DNA of 64,000 bases. It comes from Shewanella mangrovisoli (GTDB lineage: Bacteria > Pseudomonadota > Gammaproteobacteria > Enterobacterales > Shewanellaceae). Below the pieces are notes generated by a model. The model worked only from the letters and a program-made list of their open reading frames with translations. It searched no databases and was not told where the DNA came from. Position numbers and translations under genes: made by a program. Where the stretch lies: assembly GCF_019457635.1 (NCBI RefSeq), contig NZ_CP080412.1, positions 4,030,001-4,094,000 of the forward strand, read 5' to 3'. Within the stretch, counting starts at the first letter, position 1, and the number at the start of each line of letters is the position of its first letter. Of the stretch, positions 7,878 to 17,258 are shown piece by piece.

Positions 7878-8348
7878 ATGCAAACGACCAAGAATCAGGA
7901 TGACCTTGTTAGAATTTTTAAGGCGATTTTAAAAGAGGAGCGCTTTGGCTCCCAGAGTGAAATTGTCGCCGCTTTACAAGCAGAAGGCTTTAGCAATATT
8001 AACCAATCGAAAGTGTCTCGGATGCTCAGCAAGTTCGGTGCAGTGCGCACCCGTAACGCTAAGCAGGAGATGGTTTATTGCTTACCCGCCGAACTAGGCG
8101 TGCCTACCGCAGGCAGCCCGTTAAAGAACTTAGTACTCGATGTTGACCATAACCAAGCCATGATTGTCGTTCGCACCAGCCCTGGCGCCGCGCAATTAAT
8201 TGCCCGTTTATTGGATTCCATCGGTAAGCCAGAAGGGATTTTGGGAACCATTGCCGGAGACGACACTATCTTTATTTGTCCATCCAGCATCCAAGATATC
8301 GCCGATACCTTGGAAACCATCAAATCTTTATTCAACTACGCAGAATAA
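7878..8348 (+). CDS. argR: Arginine repressor ArgR
   Basis: Hexameric, arginine-sensing repressor of arginine synthesis and transport genes. The 156-residue protein has a winged helix-turn-helix domain (about residues 1-75; FGSQSEIVAALQAEGF and NQSKVSRMLSKFGAVR) and a C-terminal oligomerisation and arginine-binding domain with the GTIAGDDTIF segment. Length equals that of E. coli ArgR. The ribosome site is weak (AAGAATAAG). The mdh/argR divergent pair is conserved in gammaproteobacteria. Confidence 0.96.
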   Translation: MQTTKNQDDLVRIFKAILKEERFGSQSEIVAALQAEGFSNINQSKVSRMLSKFGAVRTRNAKQEMVYCLPAELGVPTAGSPLKNLVLDVDHNQAMIVVRTSPGAAQLIARLLDSIGKPEGILGTIAGDDTIFICPSSIQDIADTLETIKSLFNYAE

Positions 8349-8351
8349 AAA

Positions 8352-8375
8352 AACAGGTCAGCTTGCTGACCTGTT
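8352..8375 (+). terminator. Rho-independent terminator of argR
   Basis: AACAGGTCAG, loop CTTG, CTGACCTGTT makes a perfect 10-bp stem immediately after the argR stop, followed by CTCTTTTAT. Confidence 0.85.
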
Positions 8376-8571
8376 CTCTTTTATCTGTACGCTTTTCAGT
8401 CCAACATTGCCCTCGTTTCAGGGCTAGTGTCCCGATTACGTTACAGCATAAGACCTATCTGTTGGCTTGGATAACGCACATCTAGAACAAAGACTCGTCA
8501 CCCCAAACTCACAAACCATAGCTTATTGACCTTAACTCATCGACATTAGTCGTCGACCAGAGTCTATGGCC

Positions 8572-9204
8572 TTAGTAAGCCACACTGATCCTTTGATTAG
8601 GATGCGCCGCGTTTTCCGCTTCATCGAGCATCGCTTTGGCGTAGTCGGCCACTGAAATCTTGCTCTGGCCATTCGCATCGGTAAAGAAGCTATCGCCACC
8701 TAAACGGTAAGGACCTTCGCTGGCGCCTGGATAAATTTCTGCCGCTGGGCTAACAAAAGTCCAGTTAACCATGGTGTTGGTGGCGCGAAATGCCTTTAAT
8801 GCTTCACCTTGAGCTAAGGCTTCGTCCTTATAGGCCGGTGGGAAATCTGGGCTTGAAACCAAGGTCACTCCCGGCGCCACTTCTAAACTCCCTGCACCAC
8901 CGACCCAAAGTAGACGAGGCACTTTTGCTTGTGGTAACACGGCTAGTAGATTATTGACCGTTTTTGCCACTAAGCCGTGATTCTGCTCGGCGCGCGCACC
9001 GACTGCGGCAATCACTAAATCGACACCCGCAAATGTGTCGGCTTCCAATGGCTGAGTCAGGTCAACACTACGCACTTCTGCCGCGGTTTCGCCAAGCTTG
9101 CTTGGGTCACGCACTAAGGCAACCACTTCATGACCACGGCTCAGCGCCTCGTTAAAAATGGTTCCGCCAATCCAACCTGATGCACCTAATACTGCAATTT
9201 TCAT
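8572..9204 (-). CDS. NmrA/YwnB-like NAD(P)-binding oxidoreductase
   Basis: Atypical short-chain dehydrogenase-like protein of 210 residues. It has an N-terminal nucleotide loop (AVLGASGWIGGTIFNEAL, residues 4-21), an AVGA stretch after the fourth strand, and a late DGQ/SVADYAKAMLDE region typical of NAD(P)H-binding NmrA-like proteins. The catalytic Tyr-x-x-x-Lys of true SDRs is not evident, so it may bind cofactor for sensing or reduce small electrophiles. It is transcribed divergently from a LysR regulator across 103 bases, so the regulator probably controls it. Confidence 0.8.
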   Translation of the reverse strand: MKIAVLGASGWIGGTIFNEALSRGHEVVALVRDPSKLGETAAEVRSVDLTQPLEADTFAGVDLVIAAVGARAEQNHGLVAKTVNNLLAVLPQAKVPRLLWVGGAGSLEVAPGVTLVSSPDFPPAYKDEALAQGEALKAFRATNTMVNWTFVSPAAEIYPGASEGPYRLGGDSFFTDANGQSKISVADYAKAMLDEAENAAHPNQRISVAY

Positions 9205-9307
9205 TTGATAAGTCTCGCTACTGATTTAAATTGAGACCAGTTTACTTGCGACACTTCACGTGATAAATATCGATAAATGAGCATGATTGTTTCAGATTGA
9301 GATACTA

Positions 9308-10210
9308 ATGGATAAAATCGCCGCCATGCGCAGCTTTATCGAAGTGGCCAACTGTGGCAGCTTTACTAAGGCCGCAGAACACCTCGATCTCAGTCGCCTA
9401 CAGGTATCACGTCATATTCAAGAAATTGAGCAGTGGCTGAGTTTACGTTTATTGCACCGCACGACCCGCAGCGTCAGCCTCACTCTGCAGGGGGAAGAAG
9501 CCCTGCAATATTGCCAGCGGGTGCTGAGCGAAGTCGCCGCGATGGAAAGCCGCGCCCATAGTCATAACACCGAATTAGTTGGCAGTATTCGGATTGCTAC
9601 GCCCGTCGGGCTTGGGCAACACAGTCTGTTTGATGTGGTCGATCGCTTTATAAAATTGCACCCTAAGGTCAATATTCAACTGTTAATGTCGGACAGTTTT
9701 GCCCAGTTGGTGGATGAGCGGGTGGACGTGGCACTGCGCTATACCGAGCAGCCCGATGAGAATTTGATTGCCCGCAAACTGATGAGCATAGATGCCGTGC
9801 TGTGCGCCGCGCCCAGTTACTTAGCTCAAGCCGAGCCGCTAACCGTCCCTAACGATCTACTCAGCCATAATTGCCTTATTCATAGCTCGCAGCAACACTG
9901 GCAGCTCCTCAAGGAGCAACAGAGTGAGCTGATTAAACCAATGGGGAATCTGATGGCGAATGAAATGGGAGTGCTGGTTAGCGCCGCATTGCGCGGGCAT
10001 GGCATTGCCTACTTGCCCTGTGACTTAGCTAATCCCTATCTCGCCAGCGGCCAACTGCAAGAAGTGCTCCCCGAATACACGGCGCCAGGGCAAACCCTCT
10101 GGGCGGTGTACCTCTCCCGCAGTTATCAACAAGCGCTGGTGCGCGCCTTTATCGATTTTACCGCCCAGCAGTGGCAGCAGGATCTCAGCAAGTGGACGAC
10201 GGCGAGTTAA
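9308..10210 (+). CDS. LysR family transcriptional regulator
   Basis: A 300-residue LysR-type regulator. The N-terminal helix-turn-helix spans about residues 1-60 (FIEVANCGSFTKAAEHL, SRLQVSRHIQEIEQWL, LLHRTTRSVSLT), followed by the periplasmic-binding-like effector domain. The ATG at 9308 is preferred to an upstream in-frame TTG at 9287 because it matches the family start. It faces the NmrA-like oxidoreductase across an AT-rich gap containing ATAAATATCGATAAAT, a plausible operator. Sequence resembles the AaeR/DsdC-like group with no clear effector. Confidence 0.92.
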   Translation: MDKIAAMRSFIEVANCGSFTKAAEHLDLSRLQVSRHIQEIEQWLSLRLLHRTTRSVSLTLQGEEALQYCQRVLSEVAAMESRAHSHNTELVGSIRIATPVGLGQHSLFDVVDRFIKLHPKVNIQLLMSDSFAQLVDERVDVALRYTEQPDENLIARKLMSIDAVLCAAPSYLAQAEPLTVPNDLLSHNCLIHSSQQHWQLLKEQQSELIKPMGNLMANEMGVLVSAALRGHGIAYLPCDLANPYLASGQLQEVLPEYTAPGQTLWAVYLSRSYQQALVRAFIDFTAQQWQQDLSKWTTAS

Positions 10211-10223
10211 GCCCACAAACAAA

Positions 10224-10254
10224 AACGCACTGAGGCTTTAAGGCTCAGTGCGTT
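10224..10254 (-). terminator. Terminator of dyp
   Basis: AACGCACTGAG and CTCAGTGCGTT form an 11-bp stem. Read on the minus strand it is followed by TTTGTTTG, so it ends the dyp transcript. It lies between the LysR and dyp stop codons. Confidence 0.8.
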
Positions 10255-10274
10255 GAGTCGCGGTTTACAAAGGC

Positions 10275-11216
10275 TTAATTATCGAACTGCATCAAAAAAT
10301 CTAAGCTTGGGGCGAAGAAAGAAGACCCCGTCAAGGCACTGGTAAAGTGCATCAAGTGATCGTGGTTACCCGCACCATCGCCAAACACCATGCTGTGGAG
10401 CATCTTCTCAAAGTGCTCTGGGGTGCGACAGGTTGAAATAAACATCAGCCCTTGCTCCTTGAGCGAACCGTAAGGCATGCTCTGGCGCAAAATCTCAATC
10501 GACTTGCCGTTGTCATCCTTGAGGTTTACCCGCTTAATATGGCTGGTTAATGGCTTATCTTCCGACTCGTATTCGATGTTGTCTTGCTTGGTACGACCGA
10601 TAATATCTTCTTGCTTTTTAAGCGGTAATCTATGCCACTTACTCAAGTTATGGGCGTACTTTTGCACGTGAATATAGCTGCCGCCCTTAAATTCAGGATC
10701 TTCATCCCCGACCAAGGCAACCTCTTGACGATGACGCCCTTTCGGATTTTCGGTGCCATCGACAAAGCCTGTTAAGTCGCGACTATCCATAAATCTAAAG
10801 CCGCGTTCCTCTTCGACTAACTCGACTAAATCTTCGAACATTTGGCTGATTTCGTTGGCGACTAAATGCAAAATGTCGTAGCGGTCGCAGCGAATATGCA
10901 CAAACAGATCGTATTCGATCGCTGGCGCCTCACGGTTACCCGCTTGCATTGCAGGGAATGGCTTGAGCATTTCAGGGCGAGCATCGGGATAGAGGCTGTC
11001 CCAATAGTTGGCGCCGATGCCCACAAAACCATTGAATGCGCTGTCGGAGTATTGATCCGTCAACTCATAAATATACTGCGCAACGTTGGCAATACAGGGA
11101 CGCAATTGCGATTCAACGTTATCGTTGTCGCTCGCATTAAACATCAAATAGACGCTATGTAAGTTTCCCTCTGCACACACACCCAACTGTTCACGCGGCA
11201 TATTTTGAATATCCAT
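10275..11216 (-). CDS. Dye-decolorizing heme peroxidase (DyP, TyrA type)
   Basis: Heme peroxidase using hydrogen peroxide on dyes and phenols; a close Shewanella homologue (TyrA) has a solved structure. The 313-residue protein contains the diagnostic GFVDGTENP motif (GxxDG with the catalytic Asp). Further on are the HIKRVNL segment with the likely proximal heme His and RQSMPYG with the distal Arg. The start at 11216 is chosen from the family N-terminus (MDIQNMPREQLGVCAEGN); the frame is open to 11264. No signal peptide is present, so it is probably cytosolic. It is flanked by its own terminator and that of ggt, so it is a single-gene unit. Confidence 0.93.
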   Translation of the reverse strand: MDIQNMPREQLGVCAEGNLHSVYLMFNASDNDNVESQLRPCIANVAQYIYELTDQYSDSAFNGFVGIGANYWDSLYPDARPEMLKPFPAMQAGNREAPAIEYDLFVHIRCDRYDILHLVANEISQMFEDLVELVEEERGFRFMDSRDLTGFVDGTENPKGRHRQEVALVGDEDPEFKGGSYIHVQKYAHNLSKWHRLPLKKQEDIIGRTKQDNIEYESEDKPLTSHIKRVNLKDDNGKSIEILRQSMPYGSLKEQGLMFISTCRTPEHFEKMLHSMVFGDGAGNHDHLMHFTSALTGSSFFAPSLDFLMQFDN

Positions 11217-11346
11217 CTGGTTATCACCCTTTTGTCGATTCATTTTCGGCAATATTATCCGCAACTTTACCTGAAAATGACATTAAGTAACGCACAGTTT
11301 GTCCGTCTTTGTAATGTAAACACGTTTGTAGACTGGAATATAAAAA

Positions 11347-11372
11347 TTGACGAGGCTATTACGCCTCGTCAA
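11347..11372 (-). terminator. Terminator of ggt
   Basis: TTGACGAGGC, six-base loop, GCCTCGTCAA. On the minus strand it is followed by TTTTTATATT. It lies just before the dyp promoter region but beyond the ggt stop codon is expected; here it is downstream-facing only if transcription runs leftwards past the ggt stop at 11423. Confidence 0.75.
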
Positions 11373-11422
11373 TTCGTCTTACGCAAGTTTCGGCGCTCAT
11401 AACGCCAAAGGCGAATTATGCC

Positions 11423-13135
11423 TTAGTAACCTGCGGCATAACCGTCTTTACGGCTCTCGGAGGCGCCGCGGTAAACGCCCGTTTCGGCATTAAAACCAAT
11501 GGCTTGATATCCACCAAAATCGCCGAGCCCATCGCGTAGCACATGGCCTTTCTTAATTAGCTCACGGCGGGTTTCAACGGGGAAGCCTGATTCTAAGCTC
11601 ACATAGCCGCCGTCATTCATCACCTCACCCGTAGGCTCGGTCGAACCTGTGTGCAAAATTCTGGGGGCATCGCCCGCTTCTTGCAAGTTCATTTTAAAAT
11701 CAATCAGATTAACAATGATCTGCGCGTGCATTTGCGGCTGTGTTGCACCGCCCATCACGCCAAAACTCAACCAAGGTTTACCGTCTTTAGTCACAAAGGC
11801 GGGAATAATGGTATGGAAGGGACGCTTACCCGGCGCATAAGTGTTGAAACGGCCTTCGGTGAGATCGAACATCTGCCCGCGATCCTGCAGCACAAAGCCT
11901 AGATCCGGTGGCGTCATACCTGAGCCCATGCCGCGATAGTTACTCTGGATCAGCGACACCATATTGCCGTCTTTATCAGCAGTAGTGAGATACACAGTAT
12001 CCCCATGTTGCAACGCAGGATTCCCCGCATCGACACTCTTAGCCGCCTTGTTTAAGTCGATAAGTTTGGCGCGATCGTAATTGTATTGCTGCGAAATCAA
12101 TTCCTTCACTGGCACTTTGTTAAAGGCCATATCGGCATAGAATTTTGCGCGGTCGGCAAAGGCGAGTTTCTTAGCCTCTACGAAAAGATGCACATATTCG
12201 GGGCTGTTAAAGCCCATGGCCGCGACATCGAAGGGCTCCATGGTTTTTAAGATCTGTAGTGCAGCAATCCCCTGTCCGTTGGGCGGCAGTTCCCACACAT
12301 CGTAGCCACGGTAGTTGGCCGATACGGGTTCAACCCAGTCGCTAGTATGGCTGGCTAGGTCTTCATAACTGAGGTAACCGCCTTGCGCCTTCATGTATTT
12401 ATCAATGCTCTTGGCGATATCGCCCTTATAAAATGCATCGCGACCGCCCTTGGCAATTTTCTCGTAGGTGTTTGCTAATGCAGGATTTTTAAATATTTCC
12501 CCTACCGCAGGCATTTTACCATTGGGCATATAGGTTTCTTTAAAACCGGGGAATTGACCGAGTTTTTTACCACTGCCATTAAGGTAATAGGCAATCAGCT
12601 CAGAAACGGGGAAACCTTCGCGGGCATAACGAATGGCTGGGGCTAAATTATCGGCCATAGGCAGTTTGCCGAACTTGTTGTGCAGCTCGAACCATCCATC
12701 CACCGCGCCGGGAACCGACACGGGCAGCGGCCCAAAGGGCGGTAAGTAATCTAATCCGAGGGATTTAAGCTTCTCTAGGGTTAAGGATTTGGGGCTACGA
12801 CCCGAAGCATTGAGGCCATAGAGCTTTTTATCTTTAGCGCTCCAGACAATGGCAAATAAATCACCGCCAACCCCGGCACCAGTAGGCTCGACTAAGCCCA
12901 GCATGGCATTGGCCGCAATCGCCGCATCCACGGCACTGCCGCCCTGTTTTAACACATCAATCGCCACCTGTGTCGCTAGCGGTTGGCTGGTCGCCGCCAT
13001 CCCATGGGTGGCATACACTTCTGAGCGCGTCGCAAAGGCTTTACCCGTGATCCTATCCATGGCCAACACTCCTGATGACGACATTGCTGTCGCCACTGTG
13101 ACTAAGGTACAAATTGATTTTATTGTTTTTATCAT
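11423..13135 (-). CDS. ggt: Gamma-glutamyltransferase (periplasmic)
   Basis: Periplasmic Ntn-hydrolase that hydrolyses or transfers the gamma-glutamyl group of glutathione. The 570-residue precursor has a signal peptide (residues 1-25, ending near SSGVLA). The autocleavage site with the catalytic Thr is in HGDTVYLTTADKDGN, at about residue 380. Further on are the SNYRGMGSGM glutamate-binding region and a GGYQAIGF end. GGAGGAATT precedes the ATG at 13135 and decides this start over the one four codons upstream. It is a stand-alone unit with a terminator. Confidence 0.95.
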   Translation of the reverse strand: MIKTIKSICTLVTVATAMSSSGVLAMDRITGKAFATRSEVYATHGMAATSQPLATQVAIDVLKQGGSAVDAAIAANAMLGLVEPTGAGVGGDLFAIVWSAKDKKLYGLNASGRSPKSLTLEKLKSLGLDYLPPFGPLPVSVPGAVDGWFELHNKFGKLPMADNLAPAIRYAREGFPVSELIAYYLNGSGKKLGQFPGFKETYMPNGKMPAVGEIFKNPALANTYEKIAKGGRDAFYKGDIAKSIDKYMKAQGGYLSYEDLASHTSDWVEPVSANYRGYDVWELPPNGQGIAALQILKTMEPFDVAAMGFNSPEYVHLFVEAKKLAFADRAKFYADMAFNKVPVKELISQQYNYDRAKLIDLNKAAKSVDAGNPALQHGDTVYLTTADKDGNMVSLIQSNYRGMGSGMTPPDLGFVLQDRGQMFDLTEGRFNTYAPGKRPFHTIIPAFVTKDGKPWLSFGVMGGATQPQMHAQIIVNLIDFKMNLQEAGDAPRILHTGSTEPTGEVMNDGGYVSLESGFPVETRRELIKKGHVLRDGLGDFGGYQAIGFNAETGVYRGASESRKDGYAAGY

Positions 13136-13229
13136 AATTCCTCCCACTCTGGAGGAATTAAGGTAACAAGGAAGGCTGAAAATATCAGCAATCTAGAATT
13201 TTTTTGACCAAGTTAAACGTAAGCAAAAA

Positions 13230-13258
13230 TGTCATACTTTATGCTGATACAGTGACAT
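13230..13258 (-). terminator. Probable terminator after fbpC
   Basis: ATGTCA and TGACAT arms enclose a partly paired loop; on the minus strand TTTTTGC follows directly. The stem is imperfect, so confidence is moderate. It would end the fbpABC operon before the ggt promoter. Confidence 0.45.
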
Positions 13259-13274
13259 ATCCTCTGCGGTCTGC

Positions 13275-14324
13275 TTAAGATTCAAATAGCACTAAGGAAT
13301 GCGGCTCAGTGCTTAATCCCACCCGCTGGCCGACATTCAACTGCATGATTTGGCTACGCACTTCGACATAATGGGCATGGGACGCCGCCTCGACTTTCAC
13401 CCAGTAATGGCAAAATGCCCCGAGGAAGCGCCGCTCGGTAATAGTGCCCACACCCGCATCATCTGCGCTGAGCGCCAATTGCTGTGGCCGCAAAAACACT
13501 TGGCCATTGAAAGCATGGGATTGTGACAAGGGCGTCAGGCTGCGCAGCTCGCCAATCGGAGTGACAACGCTATGACCATCGAGCACTTCAGCGGGTAAGT
13601 AGTTACCACTGCCCAGAAAATCCGCCACATAACGGCTATTAGGCGCGGCATATAAGTCTTCGGCGCGGCCATGCTGCACTATCACACCTTGGTTAAAAAT
13701 GGCCAAGGTATCGGCAAAGACGAAGGCCTCGTCCTTACTGTGAGTCACAAATACCGCGCTGACATTACGTTGTTTGAGAATGCTGCGGATCTCCGCCATC
13801 ATGCTGTGGCGCACTTGGGCATCGATATTCGAAAAAGGCTCATCGAGTAACAGTAATTGCGGCTCATAGGCAAGCGCGCGGGCAATCGACACCCGCTGCT
13901 GCTGCCCGCCGGACAACTCATGGGGATAACGCTTGGCTAAGCCTTCGAGTTTCACTAGGGCAAGCATGTCATCCAAGCGCGCCTTGCGCTGCGTAGCCGT
14001 TAATTTTGCTACGCCAAAGAGAATATTCTCGGCGACGGTCAAATGGGGGAACAAGGCGTAGTCTTGGAAGATCATCCCAATTCCCCGCTGCTCACTCGGC
14101 ACAAATTGCCCCGCGCCGCTGACCGTCTTGCCATTAATTTGGATCTCACCTTGGCTGATGGCCTGCAATCCAGCCACCGCCCTGAGCAAGGTGGTTTTGC
14201 CGCAGCCACTTGGGCCTAACAGCGCGAGGATTTCCCCTTGTGCCAGGGTTAAATCTAAGCCTTTGAGTACCTGTTGGCCCTGATAATCGCTATGGACTTG
14301 ATGAAGATTGAGGGTGCTGGTCAT
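13275..14324 (-). CDS. fbpC: Fe(III) ABC transporter ATP-binding protein
   Basis: ATPase of the ferric iron importer, at the cytosolic face of the permease. The 349-residue protein has Walker A GPSGCGKTT (about residues 38-46), the signature LSGGQQQRVSIARAL, Walker B LLLLDEPFSNID, the switch His in VFVTHSKDEA and a C-terminal TOBE-like regulatory domain (after about residue 240). It overlaps the fbpB stop by four bases (ATGA), which shows translational coupling. Related spermidine and sulfate ATPases share this form; the binding protein upstream decides iron. Confidence 0.9.
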   Translation of the reverse strand: MTSTLNLHQVHSDYQGQQVLKGLDLTLAQGEILALLGPSGCGKTTLLRAVAGLQAISQGEIQINGKTVSGAGQFVPSEQRGIGMIFQDYALFPHLTVAENILFGVAKLTATQRKARLDDMLALVKLEGLAKRYPHELSGGQQQRVSIARALAYEPQLLLLDEPFSNIDAQVRHSMMAEIRSILKQRNVSAVFVTHSKDEAFVFADTLAIFNQGVIVQHGRAEDLYAAPNSRYVADFLGSGNYLPAEVLDGHSVVTPIGELRSLTPLSQSHAFNGQVFLRPQQLALSADDAGVGTITERRFLGAFCHYWVKVEAASHAHYVEVRSQIMQLNVGQRVGLSTEPHSLVLFES

Positions 14325-15955
14325 CGGCTATCTTGCTCCAAGGAACGGTTTAAATAAATCAGTGGGACTAACCCCACGAGCACAATCACAATAGCGGGCA
14401 AGGCGCCATGTTCAAGCTTTTCGTCTGAGACAAACTGAAATACATAGGTGGCGAGATTCTCAAACCCTATGGGCCGCAGCAACAATGCCGCCGGTAATTC
14501 TTTCATGCTTTCGATAAACACCAGTAGCGCCCCAGCAAATAATCCCTTAGTGAGCAGCGGCAGATGCACTCTTTGCAATAGTCGTCTTGGGCTCTGCCCC
14601 AGAGTCAGACTCACCATGTCCAGTGACGGAGAGATGCGTTTATAGCTGGTCTCCACACTGCCAATGGCGATAGCCACAAAGCGCACACAAAAGGCAAAAA
14701 CCAGTGCGACCGTACTGCCCGTAAGCAGGAGCCCAGGGCCTGTCATTCCCAACCAATCGGCTACATCATTGATCGCAAAATCGAGCAGGGTTAACGGCAC
14801 TAGCACGCCAATCGCCAGCACTGTGCCAGGCAAGGCATAGCCAGTCGATGCCAAGCGTGATGGCAGCGCATCGCTCGACCTTGGGCTCACGCGGCGAATA
14901 AACATCAATATCAATGCAATCACACAACATACAGAGCTAGTTATAAGTGCGAGGCTCAAGCTGTTCACGCTCAATTGCCAGAAAATCGGATCCCAGCTCT
15001 GCTCAAAATAATCGATGGCATAGGAGAGCAAAATGCCGCTTGGCAGTACAAAGGCCAGCAGTAACAAGGTGATGCAATAACCGAGGGCAAGCAGGGTTTG
15101 CATCGGTGAGAGCCGATATAAATCGCTCGCTTGAATGCGAGACTGCTTTTGGAATAACTGCTGCTTGCGGCGGGCAAAACGCTCTACCCCAATCAAACTA
15201 AACACTACCAAGAGGATTATGGCCGAAAGCTTAGCCGCAGCCGTCAAATTGCCATAACCCAGCCAAGTGTCGTACACGGCTGTGGTCAGGGTAGGCACGG
15301 CAAAGTAGTTAACCGTGGCAAAATCCGCCGCGGTCTCCATCGCCACTAAGGCCACTCCCACGGCCAAAGCTGGCCTTGCCATAGGTAAGGATAAACGCCA
15401 AAAACTCTGCCACGGCGAGCAGCCCATAATCCTCGAAGCGTGGGCCAAGCTTAGGGATTGCTCCATAAACGCGGTGCGCGCCAACAGATAAATATAGGGA
15501 AAGAGCACCAGCGACAACACACACGCCGCGCCGCCTAAGGTACGGATATCGGGGAAAAAGTAATCCTGCGGCGAACTCCAACCAAACACTGAGCGAAGCC
15601 CTGTTTGCACAGGGCCTGCGTAATCGAGTAAATCGGTATACACGTAGGCAACAATGTAGGCTGGCATGGCCAAGGGCAGCAATAATGCCCATTGCAGATA
15701 ACGCCTAGCGACAAACTCACAACGCGCCATCAACCAAGCGCAGGGCAATGCCAGCAACAGTGAGCCAATACTCACCCACAGGATCAACCATAGGCTGTTG
15801 GAGATATAGGTGGGTAGTACAGTGGAGAGCAGATGACCAAATACGGCCTCATCGGGCTGCGCAGCCTGAAGGATTAACGCAAAGAGGGGTAACACCAGTA
15901 GCGCGGCTATGGCATAACCAGTAAGCGACCAGCTTCTGGCTAATCCTAAAATCAT
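14321..15955 (-). CDS. fbpB: Fe(III) ABC transporter permease (double-length)
   Basis: Inner-membrane permease of 544 residues with two homologous halves, each of about six membrane helices, as in FbpB/SfuB. Each half has an EAA-type loop for the ATPase (ASRIMGCSPWQSFWRLSLPMARPAL in the first, SLTLGQSPRRLLQRVHLPLL in the second). AAAGGAT lies before the ATG. The gene follows fbpA by 77 bases that hold a strong hairpin, and overlaps fbpC. Confidence 0.92.
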   Translation of the reverse strand: MILGLARSWSLTGYAIAALLVLPLFALILQAAQPDEAVFGHLLSTVLPTYISNSLWLILWVSIGSLLLALPCAWLMARCEFVARRYLQWALLLPLAMPAYIVAYVYTDLLDYAGPVQTGLRSVFGWSSPQDYFFPDIRTLGGAACVLSLVLFPYIYLLARTAFMEQSLSLAHASRIMGCSPWQSFWRLSLPMARPALAVGVALVAMETAADFATVNYFAVPTLTTAVYDTWLGYGNLTAAAKLSAIILLVVFSLIGVERFARRKQQLFQKQSRIQASDLYRLSPMQTLLALGYCITLLLLAFVLPSGILLSYAIDYFEQSWDPIFWQLSVNSLSLALITSSVCCVIALILMFIRRVSPRSSDALPSRLASTGYALPGTVLAIGVLVPLTLLDFAINDVADWLGMTGPGLLLTGSTVALVFAFCVRFVAIAIGSVETSYKRISPSLDMVSLTLGQSPRRLLQRVHLPLLTKGLFAGALLVFIESMKELPAALLLRPIGFENLATYVFQFVSDEKLEHGALPAIVIVLVGLVPLIYLNRSLEQDSR

Positions 15956-15971
15956 GTGGATCCTTTAACCT

Positions 15972-15995
15972 AAGTGCGCCAATTAAGGCGCACTT
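15972..15995 (-). terminator. Hairpin between fbpA and fbpB
   Basis: AAGTGCGCC, loop of six, GGCGCACTT: a perfect 9-bp stem. On the minus strand it is followed by AGGTTAAAGG, not a U-run. It is more likely a partial terminator or a 3'-end stabiliser that raises fbpA over fbpB, as is usual for binding-protein operons. Confidence 0.65.
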
Positions 15996-16032
15996 TTCAC
16001 TTTTACTATTTCTAGTTGCTATAACCGCTCAA

Positions 16033-17040
16033 CTAGAGATCGAACTGAACTTCATCTAACAATTTCACCGCCGCTTGGTGGTATTCCGCCAGCTTGAAAA
16101 TCGGTAATTGGTCGGATTTAAACTCGCCCCAGGAGGCGACCAAGGTTGATGGCGCAACATCGGCTTTCACCGGATACTCCATGTTCACTTCGGCATAGGC
16201 TTTTTGTGCCACATCCGCAGACAGGAACTCCATCAACTTGATAGCATTGTCTTTATTCGGCGCATAGCGAGTCAGCACCATACCAGAAACGTTCACATGG
16301 GCACCGCGATCGGCTTGATTCGGGAAGTTAATCGCCACAGCCTCTGCCCAGCTCTTTTGCTCAGGGTCTTGCAGCATATTGCCGTAGTAGTAGCTATTGC
16401 CGATGGCGATATCACACAAGCCTTCTTTAACCGCCTTCACCTGCGCCCTATCGTTACCTTGAGGCTTGCGTGCTAAGTTGGTTTTCACACCTTGCAACCA
16501 AGTCTTAGTGTCGGCCTCACCGTGGTGGGCGATCATAGACGCGACTAAGGCGATGTTGTAAGGATGCTTACCACTGCGCGTACAGATCTTGCCTTTGTAC
16601 TTAGGATCGGCCAGCTCTTCGTAGCTGATGGCTTGTGGGCCGAGGCGATCTTTTGCCGTATAGAGATTACGTACACGCATTGTTAAGGCATACCATTGTC
16701 CATCAGGATCGCGGTATTGCGCGGGGATATTGCTATTGAGCTGCTCACTTTTCACGGGAGCAGTCAGGTCTTTGTCGACTAATTCGACCAAGCGAGAGAA
16801 ATCCGAAGTTAACACTAAATCCGCAGGGGATAAACGGCCTTCACGGGCGATACGCTCGGCAATACCGTCTTTCGCAAATACCACATTCACAGCAATGCCA
16901 GTTTCATCGGTGAAACGCTTCAGAATAGGCTCAACCAAAAACGCTTGGCGATAGGAATAAACCGTTAATTTTTCATCCGCATGTGCAGACTGCGCAACCG
17001 ACATTAACCCAAGTAAAGCGGCACAAGTTACCCATTTCAT
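16033..17040 (-). CDS. fbpA: Periplasmic Fe(III)-binding protein
   Basis: Substrate-binding protein delivering ferric iron to the FbpBC importer. The 335-residue precursor has a signal peptide (ending near AQSAHA) followed by DEKLTVYSYRQAFLVEP. The SYYYGNML stretch supplies the tyrosines typical of FbpA/FutA/IdiA iron ligands. The chosen ATG at 17040 has GAGGAG upstream and gives a proper signal peptide; the frame is open to 17082. A perfect Fur-type palindrome lies about 60 bases upstream. Confidence 0.92.
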   Translation of the reverse strand: MKWVTCAALLGLMSVAQSAHADEKLTVYSYRQAFLVEPILKRFTDETGIAVNVVFAKDGIAERIAREGRLSPADLVLTSDFSRLVELVDKDLTAPVKSEQLNSNIPAQYRDPDGQWYALTMRVRNLYTAKDRLGPQAISYEELADPKYKGKICTRSGKHPYNIALVASMIAHHGEADTKTWLQGVKTNLARKPQGNDRAQVKAVKEGLCDIAIGNSYYYGNMLQDPEQKSWAEAVAINFPNQADRGAHVNVSGMVLTRYAPNKDNAIKLMEFLSADVAQKAYAEVNMEYPVKADVAPSTLVASWGEFKSDQLPIFKLAEYHQAAVKLLDEVQFDL

Positions 17041-17098
17041 TAGCGATTTCTCCTCAAAATGATGACAGCAAGCGTGAGTCAATTCTTAAGACTATTAA

Positions 17099-17113
17099 TG
17101 ATAATAGTTATCA
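17099..17113 (-). promoter_or_regulatory. Fur box of the fbpABC operon
   Basis: TGATAATAGTTATCA is a perfect 6-3-6 palindrome containing GATAAT, the core of the Fur consensus. It lies about 60 bases before fbpA, so the operon is expected to be repressed by iron-loaded Fur. Confidence 0.8.
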
Positions 17114-17258
17114 GTTGCGCAAGAGTAATAGATCAAATGAACTAGGGCAATAGATTGATTAACTTTTTGTTTTTAATGAAATTAAACTTAAAACTGGAGA
17201 TTATCTCAAACCAAACTAAACTGAACCTTAATTCGCTTAAAATACATGAGGAGGCGTT